Shown: positions 42,422-51,362 of the stretch, one piece after another
How the letters are laid out: each line of letters starts with the position of its first letter
Position numbering within the stretch: the first letter of the stretch is position 1
NCBI RefSeq assembly: GCF_013410945.1
Contig: NZ_JACCCH010000001.1
Span: 2,356,001 to 2,420,000, forward strand
Length of the DNA stretch: 64,000 nucleotides
DNA from: Leifsonia sp. AK011
Lineage (GTDB): Bacteria; Actinomycetota; Actinomycetes; Actinomycetales; Microbacteriaceae
Reading direction: 5' to 3'
Made by a program: the position numbers and the translations under genes
The notes under the pieces: model-generated
What the model saw: the letters and a program-made list of their open reading frames with translations, nothing else
Database searches by the model: none
What the model was told of the DNA's origin: nothing

Positions 42422-43543
42422 ATGAGACCTTCGCCCCAGCTTCGCGCGAGCGCCGCGTTGCGTCGTGCACCCGCACCAGAGAGTGTCCCGGCCCGTCGAA
42501 TCCAGGTGAATGCACTCCAGGTGGGTCTACTGGGAACTCTCGGCGTGGGAATCGGTCTCGCCATCATCGGCGCCATCACGACACTGTCGACCGTTCTCGT
42601 CTACATGGGCGTCGCCTACTTCATCTCGCTGGCGTTGGAGCCGATCATCAAGTGGGCGACGGGCCGTGGCATCCCCCGGTGGGTGGCATCGTTCGGACTC
42701 GTGGTGGCCGGCCTCATCGTGGGCGTGCTCATCGCGCTGGCCGTAGTGCCCATCATCATCAGGGAGATTGCGAATCTCATCGCGGCGGCGCCCGCGTTCG
42801 CGGCAAGCCTGCCCGACCAGGAGTGGGTGAAGTGGCTCGTCGCCAATGTGGGCTCGTACATTGACATCAACTACCTCACCACGCAGCTCACGAGCTTCAT
42901 CAGCGACCCCAACCAGTGGCTCTCGATCGGAGGCGGTCTCCTGGCCGTGGGCTCCGGATTCGGGGAGGCCGTCACCGCGGTGATCGTCGTGACGGTGCTC
43001 ACGCTCTATTTCACCCTCACCCTCCCCCTCGTGATGGAGAAGGTCTACCAGGCGGTACCGCGCTCGCGTCGCGACGGGTTCGTGTCGGTCACCGAGGAGA
43101 TCCTGCAGTCGGTGGGCAAGTACGTGGCAGGGCAGCTACTGCTCGCCCTCGTGAACGCGACGGTCACCTTCGTGATCGTTACCGCCGTGGGCGGGCCGGT
43201 GCCGATCGTGCTCGCGCTCGTGGCATTCATCTGTGCGCTGATCCCCGTCGTCGGCCCGGTGATCGGCACCACCATCGCTGTGGTTGCCACGCTCCTCGTC
43301 AACCCGCTGGGCGCTCTCATCGTCGCCATCCTGCTGCTGGTCTACATGCAGATCGAGGCGTACATCCTGAGCCCGCGGGTGATGGCCAAGGCCGTCTCCG
43401 TTCCTGGAGCACTCGTCATCGTGGCCGCCATCGGTGGAGCCTCGCTCGGCGGCATCCTCGGGGCACTCGTTGCGATCCCGGTGGTTGCGGCGGGCATCCT
43501 GATCTTCGAGCGCGTCATCAGGCCGCGCCAGGAGGCGAAGTAG
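42422..43543 (+). CDS. AI-2E family (PerM/TqsA-like) transporter
   Basis: The 373-residue membrane protein has about eight helices, the FISLALEPIIKW segment after the second, a long extracytoplasmic loop (about 110-170) and the family's C-terminal block LVAFICALIPVVGPVIG followed by ILGALVAIPVVAAG. Members include the autoinducer-2 exporter TqsA and sodium/proton antiporters; sequence alone does not choose. The first 30 residues are Arg/Pro-rich and cytoplasmic. It is divergent from the VanZ-RDD gene with only 49 bp between starts. Confidence 0.88.
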   Translation: MRPSPQLRASAALRRAPAPESVPARRIQVNALQVGLLGTLGVGIGLAIIGAITTLSTVLVYMGVAYFISLALEPIIKWATGRGIPRWVASFGLVVAGLIVGVLIALAVVPIIIREIANLIAAAPAFAASLPDQEWVKWLVANVGSYIDINYLTTQLTSFISDPNQWLSIGGGLLAVGSGFGEAVTAVIVVTVLTLYFTLTLPLVMEKVYQAVPRSRRDGFVSVTEEILQSVGKYVAGQLLLALVNATVTFVIVTAVGGPVPIVLALVAFICALIPVVGPVIGTTIAVVATLLVNPLGALIVAILLLVYMQIEAYILSPRVMAKAVSVPGALVIVAAIGGASLGGILGALVAIPVVAAGILIFERVIRPRQEAK

Positions 43544-43565
43544 CCTCCAGCGCGAGCCCTTCCCG

Positions 43566-45815
43566 TCAGCACTTGGTGAGTGCTGACACCTCCGGCCCTA
43601 GCGTTCCCGTGCCACCGATGACGACCACTTCGTGGAGTGCGTTGCGGTCGAAGGTGTAGAACTGCGCTTCGGGGATGCAGTTCTGCCGCGCCAGAACGAG
43701 CCGATCGCCTCCGGAGCCGACAAGCGGGCCCACGGTGAGCGCGTCAGGGAACGAGAGCCCGGAGGCGATGTACACCGTGTTGTTTATCGTGCCGGAGTTG
43801 TCGGCGTCGAGCGCGGCCGCCGTTGCCCAACGGTCCTTGCCCGCCAGAGACGGCGAGATCGCCAACCAGGGATAGTCAGAATTCAGTACGGAGGCAGCAT
43901 CCCAGAGCACGTCCGGTGAGACGCTCGACTCATTCCCCACCGCCTGCACCACCGTCTCCCCTGTCCAGTTCGCCAGGAGGTCGCGGATCGGAGCCGGTGC
44001 AGCGGATGCCCCGCCATCCACGATCAGTACCGCTCCCCCGTCGCGACCAGCCCTCGGGGCCGCTGCGAGCGCATCCGGGAAGTTCTGCCCGGTGGTCAGC
44101 AAGACCACCGAAGGGGCTTCGTCGAAGGCATCCCCCACCACCAGGGCGGCCGTCTCGTACCGCGTCGCCCCACCCAATCGCTGCACCACCGACGCGGGGT
44201 TCTGCTCGACGACAGCATTCATGACGTCGTCGCTGATCGACGCCGCGCTGCCGACGATGACGATGCGGTCGGGCTTCAACCGCTTGAGTTCCTTGGCGGT
44301 GGAGGTGGGCAGCTGGGTCGGGTGGACCAGGAGCAGGCCGCCGCCCCGCTCGATCGCGGCGGATCCGGCTGCGAGGGCATCAGCGTACTTCGTCCCGTTG
44401 ACCAGGTACACGATGTCCGAGCCGCTCGGGAAGAGCTCTTTGCTCACGAGCGCGCTCGTCTCGTAGCGATCTGCACCGGCGATTCGCCGAACGGGCACCG
44501 CGGGCTGCACCACGACCTGGGTTCCAAGATTCACCACAGAGCCCCCCTCCACCACGACGGGCTTCGCCGTGCTGAAGGTCTTCGCACCATCCGGGTAGAC
44601 GCCTCGATCCCACGCGATATCGCCGAGGAGCTTCGGAACGTACGTTCCCGGCTCAAGGCGCTGGACGCGCGCGACGCCAGCACTGTCCATCGACTCGGTC
44701 CCGGCTTGCGTCCGCACACCAGTGCTCGGATCGGTAGCGATGAGCGTGAGCGAGGCACCGTTGGTGGGTCGGGTTCCGTCGGGGTTGGTCAATTTCACGG
44801 TGACCACACCACCCAGCCTCAATACGATCTGCAAGTCGCGCTGATGGACGGCCTCGACCAGCTCGATCTCCGCCCCTTCGCTCCAGTAGGTGGGGAGGAC
44901 ATTGAGCTTCGTGTTCGAGTTTGGAACGGCGTAGATCGTGTAGAGACCGGGGGGAATGCTCTCACCTCCATGCATCCAACGGCCCTGGGAGTCGGTGAGC
45001 ACCGCCTCAACCGATCTGCCGTCCGAAATTCGCTTCAGCTGGACGTAGACCTGCGGCGCTGGGACGAGGACTCCGGGGGAAGACTCCCACTGAACCGTTC
45101 CGCTGAGGGCTCGCACGAGCGGCAAGGTGACATCGAATCCGGTGAGGGCGGAACCGGGGGTGACCACGATCCGCGACCCGGGATCGCTCGCCGGCAGTCC
45201 GCTCCAGTACGCCTTGCCGATGGCCCTGCTGCCCCTGTCGTCGACGCTGAGCACATACTCGCCGGGTTCGACCCCCACGAAGGTGAAGGTGCCAGCGGCC
45301 TCGTCGAGGATCCTGGGGCGGTAGGAGTTCTTCTCGGAGTTGAGATAGATGCTGAGGTAGTCGCTGAGAGTCTCACCCGGGGGCGGCACCGCGGTGCCAC
45401 TCACGGTCGACGCGAGGCGCTGGGAGCCGTTCGCTTCGAAGACGTTCCCGTCGTAGATCGTGAACGTCTGGCTCCCCTGCGGCGACTTCCAGACTTCCTC
45501 GGTCCACACGTCGTTCTCATACGCGAAAGAAATCCGATACGTCCCGGTGTACAGGTTGTTGAACTCGTACGAGCCATCGGCTGCCACCACGGGATACGGC
45601 GACATCGAGTAGTTGTCGCTCCGGATGAGCTTGACCTGCACTCGACTCGGGTCCCACGGGCCATCACCCTGCGGCGTGACAACGCCGTGGACCGCAGCGA
45701 ATCCGGGTGAGGGAACGGGGAGCTCTGCTGCGGCAGAGGCTGGGCTTGCCGCTAGGCCGAGTGCGACGGCGAGGGCCGCGATCGTCGCGCCGACGCGAGT
45801 GAGGGGGCGTAGCAT
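43566..45815 (-). CDS. Secreted cell-wall-binding repeat 2 protein, second paralogue
   Basis: The 749-residue protein begins with a signal peptide (cut after about ASPASAAA). Cna-B-like repeats follow, with NLYTGTYRISFAYE, VEPGEYVLSVDD and RLEPGTYVPKL-type units, then three CWB2 repeats opening with RIAGADRYETSAL, RLGGATRYETAAL and SPSLAGKDRWATAAAL. ATG 45815 is used since AAGGAG stands upstream and the hydrophobic signal then begins properly. It has the same domain order and nearly the same length as the protein at 16031-18283. It is probably a non-covalently bound surface protein. Confidence 0.9.
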   Translation of the reverse strand: MLRPLTRVGATIAALAVALGLAASPASAAAELPVPSPGFAAVHGVVTPQGDGPWDPSRVQVKLIRSDNYSMSPYPVVAADGSYEFNNLYTGTYRISFAYENDVWTEEVWKSPQGSQTFTIYDGNVFEANGSQRLASTVSGTAVPPPGETLSDYLSIYLNSEKNSYRPRILDEAAGTFTFVGVEPGEYVLSVDDRGSRAIGKAYWSGLPASDPGSRIVVTPGSALTGFDVTLPLVRALSGTVQWESSPGVLVPAPQVYVQLKRISDGRSVEAVLTDSQGRWMHGGESIPPGLYTIYAVPNSNTKLNVLPTYWSEGAEIELVEAVHQRDLQIVLRLGGVVTVKLTNPDGTRPTNGASLTLIATDPSTGVRTQAGTESMDSAGVARVQRLEPGTYVPKLLGDIAWDRGVYPDGAKTFSTAKPVVVEGGSVVNLGTQVVVQPAVPVRRIAGADRYETSALVSKELFPSGSDIVYLVNGTKYADALAAGSAAIERGGGLLLVHPTQLPTSTAKELKRLKPDRIVIVGSAASISDDVMNAVVEQNPASVVQRLGGATRYETAALVVGDAFDEAPSVVLLTTGQNFPDALAAAPRAGRDGGAVLIVDGGASAAPAPIRDLLANWTGETVVQAVGNESSVSPDVLWDAASVLNSDYPWLAISPSLAGKDRWATAAALDADNSGTINNTVYIASGLSFPDALTVGPLVGSGGDRLVLARQNCIPEAQFYTFDRNALHEVVVIGGTGTLGPEVSALTKC

Positions 45816-45903
45816 CCCGAGCGTTCTCCTTTGCCGCCCTCGCCGAGAGCATCTGACCAAAGTCTAGCGACAGAGATGAACATAGCTCGTTGTGTAATGG
45901 GCG

Positions 45904-46146
45904 CTACAACTTCGCCGAGAGCTCCGCGTCGCTGGGCTCGACGAGGTGAGTGCCGTCAGAGAACAGGATCACGGGGATGTTCGTGCGCCCGCTGATCGCA
46001 AATGCGCGGTCAGCACCCTCACGCTCGGCCTCGACGTCCACGTAGTCGTACTCCACGCCGGAGGCATCGAGGAGCGCCTTCGAGCGGCGGCAGTCTCCGC
46101 ACCAATCGGCGCCGAACATGAGCGGGCGGGTGGTTGTCTCGGGCAC
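45904..46146 (-). CDS. Glutaredoxin-like thioredoxin-fold protein
   Basis: The 80-residue protein has a CGDC redox motif (C16, C19) after the first beta strand (LMFGADW), the TNIPVILFSDG cis-proline segment and a C-terminal ELSAKL helix. GTG 46146 is chosen because AAGGAGTCC stands right before it and gives the family's normal length. Actinobacterial proteins with WCxxC of this kind are often called mycoredoxin-like; they reduce mycothiol-mixed disulfides. The exact partner is inferred. Confidence 0.85.
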   Translation of the reverse strand: MPETTTRPLMFGADWCGDCRRSKALLDASGVEYDYVDVEAEREGADRAFAISGRTNIPVILFSDGTHLVEPSDAELSAKL

Positions 46147-46209
46147 AGAGGACTCCTTCGGGTCGGGGCATCCATTCTCACCCACGATTCCGGAACAACT
46201 CTGGGCAGA

Positions 46210-46265
46210 GAAGAGCGCCCGGCCCCACCTGCCCGCTCAGCGGGGAGGGCGGCCGGGCGCTCTTC
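46210..46265. terminator. Strong hairpin terminator behind the LAxTG gene
   Basis: Perfect 15-bp arms GAAGAGCGCCCGGCC (46210-46224) and GGCCGGGCGCTCTTC (46251-46265), with a GC-rich loop that can itself pair, lie 7 bp beyond the stop at 46272. This is a typical GC-rich actinobacterial terminator. Confidence 0.8.
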
Positions 46266-46271
46266 CAGTAA

Positions 46272-47054
46272 CTAGTCGCGAGCCGTACGGCGCGAAACGG
46301 ATGCGGCGGCAACCGCCGCGGCGCCGAGGAGCAGAACACCCGCACCCAAGGCCGCCGCAGCGAGCGTGTTCTCGCTACCGGTCTCGGCGAGCTTGGGCTC
46401 GACCGGGGCGGCCGCGACGACCGGCGCAGCGAACGTGAGAACGGTCACGCCGCAGGTGTTGTACGAGGTGGGGTACACCTCACCCTCTTCTTCGTAGGGC
46501 ACGGTTGCCCAGTCGAGCTGGACGACGCCGGACTCAGACGTGTAGTCGAATGTCCAGACACCGTTGTCGACAAGCTGCACGGTCTCCGCAGCGACCGAGA
46601 CCTCGTTAGAGGCCGTGAAGGGCTCGTCGCCCTCATCGTCCGGGCACAGCGACTGGTCGAAAAGCGTGTCGCTCTCGAGCGTGATGGCGCCGATCTGGTC
46701 GGACGTGATCGTCACACTCACCGTCTGGAAATTGCACACCTCGGAGTCGGGGGCGGTGTAGATCGAGATGGTCTTGCTGACCGGGTCAACATCGACGTCG
46801 ACGCTGCCGCACCAGGCGGAAGGGTTCTCGACGAGATCGGCCTCGGTGAGCTCGGGGCCTTCGCCAGCAGTGACATCGGTCACTTCGAAGACGACGGGGC
46901 CGTCCGAGTTTGCGTTGACCGGCAGGTCGAGGGCGGCACGGATGCTGACGACGATCGGCTCGTCCGCGGAGACTGCGGTTGCGCCTGCGAGCGGAAGGGC
47001 GAGAGCGAGGGCGCCAACGGCGACCAGGGCGCCAAGCTTGGGGTACGACTTCAT
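46272..47054 (-). CDS. LAxTG-anchored surface protein
   Basis: The 260-residue protein has a signal peptide (about 1-30), an acidic beta-rich body with four cysteines likely in disulfides, and a C-terminal sorting signal: LAETG at 222-226, a hydrophobic helix and RRTARD tail. LAxTG is the motif used by class E sortases of high-G+C actinobacteria, so the protein should be covalently linked to peptidoglycan. The function of the body is unknown. It is monocistronic and followed by a strong terminator. Confidence 0.85.
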   Translation of the reverse strand: MKSYPKLGALVAVGALALALPLAGATAVSADEPIVVSIRAALDLPVNANSDGPVVFEVTDVTAGEGPELTEADLVENPSAWCGSVDVDVDPVSKTISIYTAPDSEVCNFQTVSVTITSDQIGAITLESDTLFDQSLCPDDEGDEPFTASNEVSVAAETVQLVDNGVWTFDYTSESGVVQLDWATVPYEEEGEVYPTSYNTCGVTVLTFAAPVVAAAPVEPKLAETGSENTLAAAALGAGVLLLGAAAVAAASVSRRTARD

Positions 47055-47152
47055 GGCGGATGTGCTCCAAACTGGGGGTAGATACTCAGGTTAGCGAGAA
47101 GATCACCCCCTCCGCGAGTTCTGAAGAGCGCGTGCCGCCGAGAACGCACGGT

Positions 47153-47398
47153 CTACTCGGCGAGTTTTGCCTTCACGTAGGCAACGATCGCGTTGGCATG
47201 CCCGTGCCCCAGACCGTGCTCGGCCTTGAGGAACTCGACAGCCTTCATGTGCGCCTCACCGCCGTCGAGCCGCTCGACGACGACGTCGATCCACTCCTGC
47301 ATGGGGCGACCGTACGTCTTCTCGATGCTGGGGAAATAGGACGCTGGGCCCTTCGGTTTGGTTCCCGTGAGATCGGGCGCCGTCACTCGCGAAGTCAT
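47153..47398 (-). CDS. DUF4287 domain protein
   Basis: The 81-residue protein shows the DUF4287 pattern: GPASYFPSIEKTYGRPMQEWIDVV and a C-terminal VEFLKAEHGLGHGHANAIVAYVK. The family is small, helical and of unknown function. It stands alone between the LAxTG gene and the divergent reductase-like gene. Confidence 0.85.
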   Translation of the reverse strand: MTSRVTAPDLTGTKPKGPASYFPSIEKTYGRPMQEWIDVVVERLDGGEAHMKAVEFLKAEHGLGHGHANAIVAYVKAKLAE

Positions 47399-47480
47399 GT
47401 TGACAGTGTAGACACGGGCGGCCGAAGGAGATTATCAGCGGGGGCTAGTCGCGCGGAACCCGGATGTGTACGTTGTTCAC

Positions 47481-48029
47481 ATGGGCCGCCTCGTGTACAC
47501 CGGACTCGTCTCACTCGACGGCTACATCAATGATGCTGACGGCCGCTTCGACTGGGCAGAGCCCAGTGAGGAGATCCACCAGTTCGCCAACGATCTGGAT
47601 CGCACCATCGGAACCCACGTCTACGGTCGCCGGCTCTACGAGACCATGGTCTTCTGGGAGACGGTGCCACCGGCGGAGCCGGTCATCAACGACTACGCAG
47701 AGCTGTGGCGGGATGCGGACAAGGTCGTCATCTCGACGACACTCAGCGAGGTGGCATCCGCTCGAACGACCCTGATGCGCGAGCTGTCCCACGAGTGGCT
47801 CGCCCAACTCAAGGCGACGGCCACTCGCGACATCGGCATCGGCGGGCCGACACTCGCCGCCCAGGTGTTCGACCTCATCGACGACATCCACATGCTCGTG
47901 TACCCAGTCGTGGTTGGTGGCGGCGGCACACGTTTCCTCGCGGAGGACGCGGTCGGCAGTTTCGAGCTCGCCTCCAGCCGAGTGTTCAGCAACGGTGTCA
48001 TCCACCTGCACTACCGAAAGGACGCATGA
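47481..48029 (+). CDS. Dihydrofolate-reductase-fold (RibD C-terminal) family protein
   Basis: The 182-residue protein starts GRLVYTGLVSLDGYINDADG and contains YGRRLYETMVFWE and IGIGGPTLAAQVFDLIDDIHMLVYPVVVGGG, the typical motifs of RibD C-terminal-like reductases. They bind NADPH; substrates of stand-alone members are usually unknown. ATG 47481 is used; a GTG at 47466 is possible. It is translationally coupled to the YCII gene by an ATGA overlap. Confidence 0.85.
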   Translation: MGRLVYTGLVSLDGYINDADGRFDWAEPSEEIHQFANDLDRTIGTHVYGRRLYETMVFWETVPPAEPVINDYAELWRDADKVVISTTLSEVASARTTLMRELSHEWLAQLKATATRDIGIGGPTLAAQVFDLIDDIHMLVYPVVVGGGGTRFLAEDAVGSFELASSRVFSNGVIHLHYRKDA

Positions 48030-48385
48030 TGCGCTTCACCCTCCTCATGAGCTACTCCGAGGCCGGCGGCGCCGCCCTCACCCCCGAGCAGATGGAGGCC
48101 GGACGCCTCGAGTTCGACCGCTACGGCAAGGCTCTCCACGATGCTGGCGTGCTCGTTGCGGCCGAGGTGTTCACACCCGTCGCTAGCGGCGTCACCATTC
48201 GCGGCGGCGAGATTGCCGAGACAACGGATGACGCGGCCGAGCAGTTGAGCGGAGTGTTCGTGATCGACGTCCCCGACCAGGAGGCCGCCGTCGATTGGGC
48301 TAAGCGCTGCCCCGCTGCCGAATGGGGAACGATGGTGGTGCGCGGCGCCGGAGTCTCTTTCGTCGATGGTGGGTGGCGGGGCTAG
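48026..48385 (+). CDS. YCII-related (DGPF) domain protein
   Basis: The 119-residue protein has the pattern MRFTLLMSYSEAG, a central EVFTPVASGVTIRGG and GVFVIDVPDQEAAVDWAKRCP, matching YCII/DGPF proteins frequently encoded beside ECF sigma factors and RibD-like reductases. AAAGGA precedes the start. The family's function is unknown. An ECF sigma gene lies 1 kb downstream, in line with this association. Confidence 0.85.
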   Translation: MMRFTLLMSYSEAGGAALTPEQMEAGRLEFDRYGKALHDAGVLVAAEVFTPVASGVTIRGGEIAETTDDAAEQLSGVFVIDVPDQEAAVDWAKRCPAAEWGTMVVRGAGVSFVDGGWRG

Positions 48386-48433
48386 CTGATACTCTTCGTC
48401 GCGGATCGTGAGCGAGATGAGGAGGTGGTACCT

Positions 48434-48484
48434 GTGAACGAATCGACGTGGGTGCTCCTCAACGGGGTCACGGTCGGGCGATAG
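48434..48484 (+). CDS. Possible 16-residue leader peptide
   Basis: GTG 48434 is preceded by GAGGAGGT, a very strong ribosome site, and the frame closes after 16 codons (VNESTWVLLNGVTVGR). It lies 46 bp upstream of the hydrolase start. It may be a translated leader, or the truncated start of a lost gene. No hairpin pair supporting attenuation was found. Confidence 0.3.
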   Translation: MNESTWVLLNGVTVGR

Positions 48485-48530
48485 GTCGTCCGGGAGCGCC
48501 GTTCATTGCGCACTCCCGAAAGGCACGACC

Positions 48531-49253
48531 ATGCACTTCACTTCTGAACAACTTCTCGACGGCGGCGTTCTCGAACGCGAGTTCTCGATCGAGGGGATTC
48601 CGGGCATCCTGTGGACCCCTTCCTCGGCTCCCGCTCCACTCATCCTCATGGGCCACCCCGGCAACCTCGGGAAAATGCGGCATCGCTTGAGGGGCCGGGC
48701 GATCCAGTCCGGCACCGCCGGTCTCGCATCTGTGTCGATCGAGCTGCCCGGTGGGGGTGACAGGCCTTCGATTCCGGAGCTCGAGCAGGCTCGGGCCGAC
48801 CTTCACAACGCCATTGAGGAGGGCCGCCCCGTCGGGGAGATCGTCGACAGGCTTGTGGTGCCCCTCATAGAGAAGGCGGTGCCCGAGTGGCAAACCACGC
48901 TGGACGCGGTTCTTGAGTTGCCTGAGATCTGTGGCCCGGTGGCCCTCTCGGGCGGCCCGATCGGCATCGGTATCCGTCTCGCGCGAGTCGAACCTCGGCT
49001 TGTCGCCGCCGGACTTTTCGCGGGAAGCTATGTTCCGCACGCCATGGTGGAGGAGGCCCGTGAGGTCACAATCCCCCTCCACGTGCTTCTCCAATGGGAC
49101 GATGAGGGCAACGATCGGCAACTCGCTTTCGATCTTTTCGACGCGTTCGGGTCCAGCGAGAAGACCCTGCAGGCCAATCTGGGCGGGCACACCGGCATCC
49201 CTGCGTTCGCTGGAGAGGATGCCGCGAGGTTCTTCGCCCGGCACCTGAACTGA
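48531..49253 (+). CDS. Alpha/beta hydrolase
   Basis: The 240-residue enzyme has an oxyanion region ILMGHPGNLG, a nucleophile in ALSGGPIG (Ser140), WDDEGND (probable Asp) and GGHTGIP (catalytic His). This fits the dienelactone-hydrolase-like subgroup. It begins directly with its fold and has no signal peptide. A strong hairpin terminator follows. Substrate unknown. Confidence 0.8.
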   Translation: MHFTSEQLLDGGVLEREFSIEGIPGILWTPSSAPAPLILMGHPGNLGKMRHRLRGRAIQSGTAGLASVSIELPGGGDRPSIPELEQARADLHNAIEEGRPVGEIVDRLVVPLIEKAVPEWQTTLDAVLELPEICGPVALSGGPIGIGIRLARVEPRLVAAGLFAGSYVPHAMVEEAREVTIPLHVLLQWDDEGNDRQLAFDLFDAFGSSEKTLQANLGGHTGIPAFAGEDAARFFARHLN

Positions 49254-49256
49254 GCG

Positions 49257-49287
49257 ACGGGCCGAGACACGACCTGTCTCGGCCCGT
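49257..49287 (+). terminator. Hairpin terminator behind the hydrolase
   Basis: Perfect 13-bp arms ACGGGCCGAGACA (49257-49269) and TGTCTCGGCCCGT (49275-49287) with a 5-nt loop lie 4 bp after the stop at 49253, insulating the sigma factor gene. Confidence 0.8.
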
Positions 49288-49349
49288 GACGCGCAACTCG
49301 CGCGAAACGTTGCGTTGTCGTTGCTCGCCGCAACCGCGATGCTAACTAC

Positions 49350-49829
49350 ATGGTCACACCCGACGCCTCCTTCGAGCGCGCCTACAGCCAGTACTTGCCT
49401 GCCGTGAGCGGCTACCTGTTCCGACGGGTGGAGCGCCAGCATGTGGAGGACCTCGCAGCGGACGTTTTCGCGATTGCCTGGCGCAAGCGGGCATCCGTCA
49501 CCGAGGGCGAGGAACTGCCGTGGCTGTACCGCATCGCCGCGAACGTCGTGTCGAACCATCGCCGCAAGCAGGCGACCGGTGTCGTTCTGCTGGCATCGCT
49601 GCGCCCGGCGGATTCGGCGCCGTCGGCTGAGGACATCGTGGTGGCGGATGCATCGCTCGCCTCCGCGTGGCGAAAGCTCAAGCCCGCCGAGCGCGAGTTG
49701 CTCACCCTCGCCCTCGTGGAGGATCTGGCTCCCGCGGAGCTCGCCGTGGCGCTCGGCGTGAGTGTGAACGCCGCGACGATCCGGCTGCATCGGGCCCGCG
49801 CCAAACTCGCAGCGCTGCTGGCTGAGTGA
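49350..49829 (+). CDS. ECF sigma factor (sigma-70 family)
   Basis: The 159-residue protein has region 2 (FERAYSQYLPAVSGYLFRR ... DLAADVFAIAWRK ... LPWLYRIAANVVSNHRRK) and region 4 (AWRKLKPAERELLTLALVEDLAPAELAVALGVSVNAATIRLHRARAKL). It directs RNA polymerase to stress or surface-signal promoters. The membrane protein encoded 51 bp downstream is its presumed anti-sigma partner. No N-terminal extension is present, and it is short for the class. Confidence 0.9.
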   Translation: MVTPDASFERAYSQYLPAVSGYLFRRVERQHVEDLAADVFAIAWRKRASVTEGEELPWLYRIAANVVSNHRRKQATGVVLLASLRPADSAPSAEDIVVADASLASAWRKLKPAERELLTLALVEDLAPAELAVALGVSVNAATIRLHRARAKLAALLAE

Positions 49830-49880
49830 AGAATTTCGGATGCACGTGAAAGAACTCGCATCTCGCGACATCCCCTCTAC

Positions 49881-51341
49881 ATGACCAACCACGACGACCT
49901 CAGCAACCGCCTCCGCCACGGAGTCGACCGCGGCACCGCCCCCGAACTCTCGTCGGACCTCGTGACGGGTGCCGCCGACCGCACCGCACCGCACCTGGCG
50001 AGCCCCGCGCGCACTCTGCGCGTTGCGGGCAGTGCCGGATTGGCTATCGCCGCTCTGGCCGTTGCAGCCCTCGTCGTTGTGCCGAACGTCACGCCGCAGG
50101 CCTCGCCGTTGTTTGCCGCAGCCGAGAGTGCTGGGCAGACGAGCGCTATGGTCGCCGGAGACAGCCGCGGCGCTACGAGCGACTCGAAGATCGGCTGGTG
50201 GGTCGACTACAACTACACCGCAGGCCCGTCGCTCTCCAACGAAGGTGGACGCGGGGAGGTCTACCGGCTCGTGCTTGATGGATCGGACCCTGAGCAGCGC
50301 ATCGCGGACCTAGCCGAGAGGTTCGGTGTCAGCGGTGCTGCGGTGGCCCCCGAGTGGTCCGACCTGGCTTACCCCACTCTGGTTGTGGGTTCCCAGGACG
50401 GCACCGACAAGAACGTCTCACTCAGCGCATACGGCACCGGGGACTGGTGGTTCAACGACCCCTCCGCAGTGTCCACGTATGTATGCGACACCACGGGCAC
50501 CCCGGAGGAGTCCGACGAATACGGCTGCCGGCTGACTGCCGACAACCCGGTGAGCCTCGCCCCCACCGACGATGAGGCTCGCACACTCGCGCAGGAGTTG
50601 TTCGCCTCGACCGGCTTCACCGTGGATGCTGCGGACATCGATGTCTACTCCGACAACTGGAGCACCTCGGCGACCGCCTACCTCAGCGTCGATGGTCAGC
50701 GAACCGCGCTCGCCTGGAGCGCAAGCTGGTCGAACACCGGGGGCCTCGCCTACGCGAGCGGTCACTCAGTGAGCGTGGAGTCGCAGGGCACCTTCGACAC
50801 AGTCTCTGCGACGGATGCCGTTGCTCGCCTCGAGGATGGGCGCTGGTTCGGCTCTGCCGGCCCGGACTTCCAGGGCGGCGGCGCGATCGCCTTTGCGGCG
50901 GACGGCATGCGCGGCACCCCCGACCCGAACCTCGTCGACCTCGCCGGCCCCGACGAAGCGGTGACGGATGCCACGGACTCGGGCGACACGTCCATCTCCT
51001 CCCCCGTCGACCCGACCGCACCGGCTGAGCCCACCGACGCCGCGACGCCCGAGCCCGGTGCCGTCGACCCGGCCACGCCGATGCCCGAGGAGACTCCCCT
51101 CCCGGAGCCCACGCCCGAGGTCGTCGACGTGACCATCGACAACGCCACCGCAACTCTGGTGATGCTCTGGGACGTAGACGGCAACGCCTGGCTCGTCCCC
51201 GGCTACGCGATGCAGATGGACGAGGGCTGGTGGAACTCGGTCGTCAGCCTCGTCGACGGCGTGATCGCCCTGCCGGAGCCGATGCAGATCGAGCCGATGG
51301 TGGACCCAGAGAGTGCGGACACGGGCGTGCTTGTCGATTAG
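49881..51341 (+). CDS. Membrane protein with large ectodomain, presumed anti-sigma factor
   Basis: The 486-residue protein has a cytoplasmic N-terminus (1-46) with a helical HDDLSNRLRHGVDR segment, one membrane helix (about 47-68) and a large extracytoplasmic domain. The ectodomain contains WWVDYNYTAGP, a tandem of beta-rich modules, a Pro/Glu-rich linker (about 375-420) and a C-terminal WLVPGYAM module. No zinc anti-sigma (HxxxCxxC) motif is present. Position directly after the sigma gene and topology support an anti-sigma or co-sensor role. A decayed copy of its 3' third lies at 57463-57708. Confidence 0.7.
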   Translation: MTNHDDLSNRLRHGVDRGTAPELSSDLVTGAADRTAPHLASPARTLRVAGSAGLAIAALAVAALVVVPNVTPQASPLFAAAESAGQTSAMVAGDSRGATSDSKIGWWVDYNYTAGPSLSNEGGRGEVYRLVLDGSDPEQRIADLAERFGVSGAAVAPEWSDLAYPTLVVGSQDGTDKNVSLSAYGTGDWWFNDPSAVSTYVCDTTGTPEESDEYGCRLTADNPVSLAPTDDEARTLAQELFASTGFTVDAADIDVYSDNWSTSATAYLSVDGQRTALAWSASWSNTGGLAYASGHSVSVESQGTFDTVSATDAVARLEDGRWFGSAGPDFQGGGAIAFAADGMRGTPDPNLVDLAGPDEAVTDATDSGDTSISSPVDPTAPAEPTDAATPEPGAVDPATPMPEETPLPEPTPEVVDVTIDNATATLVMLWDVDGNAWLVPGYAMQMDEGWWNSVVSLVDGVIALPEPMQIEPMVDPESADTGVLVD

Positions 51342-51362
51342 CTCGCTGGCGACATCCGTGAG

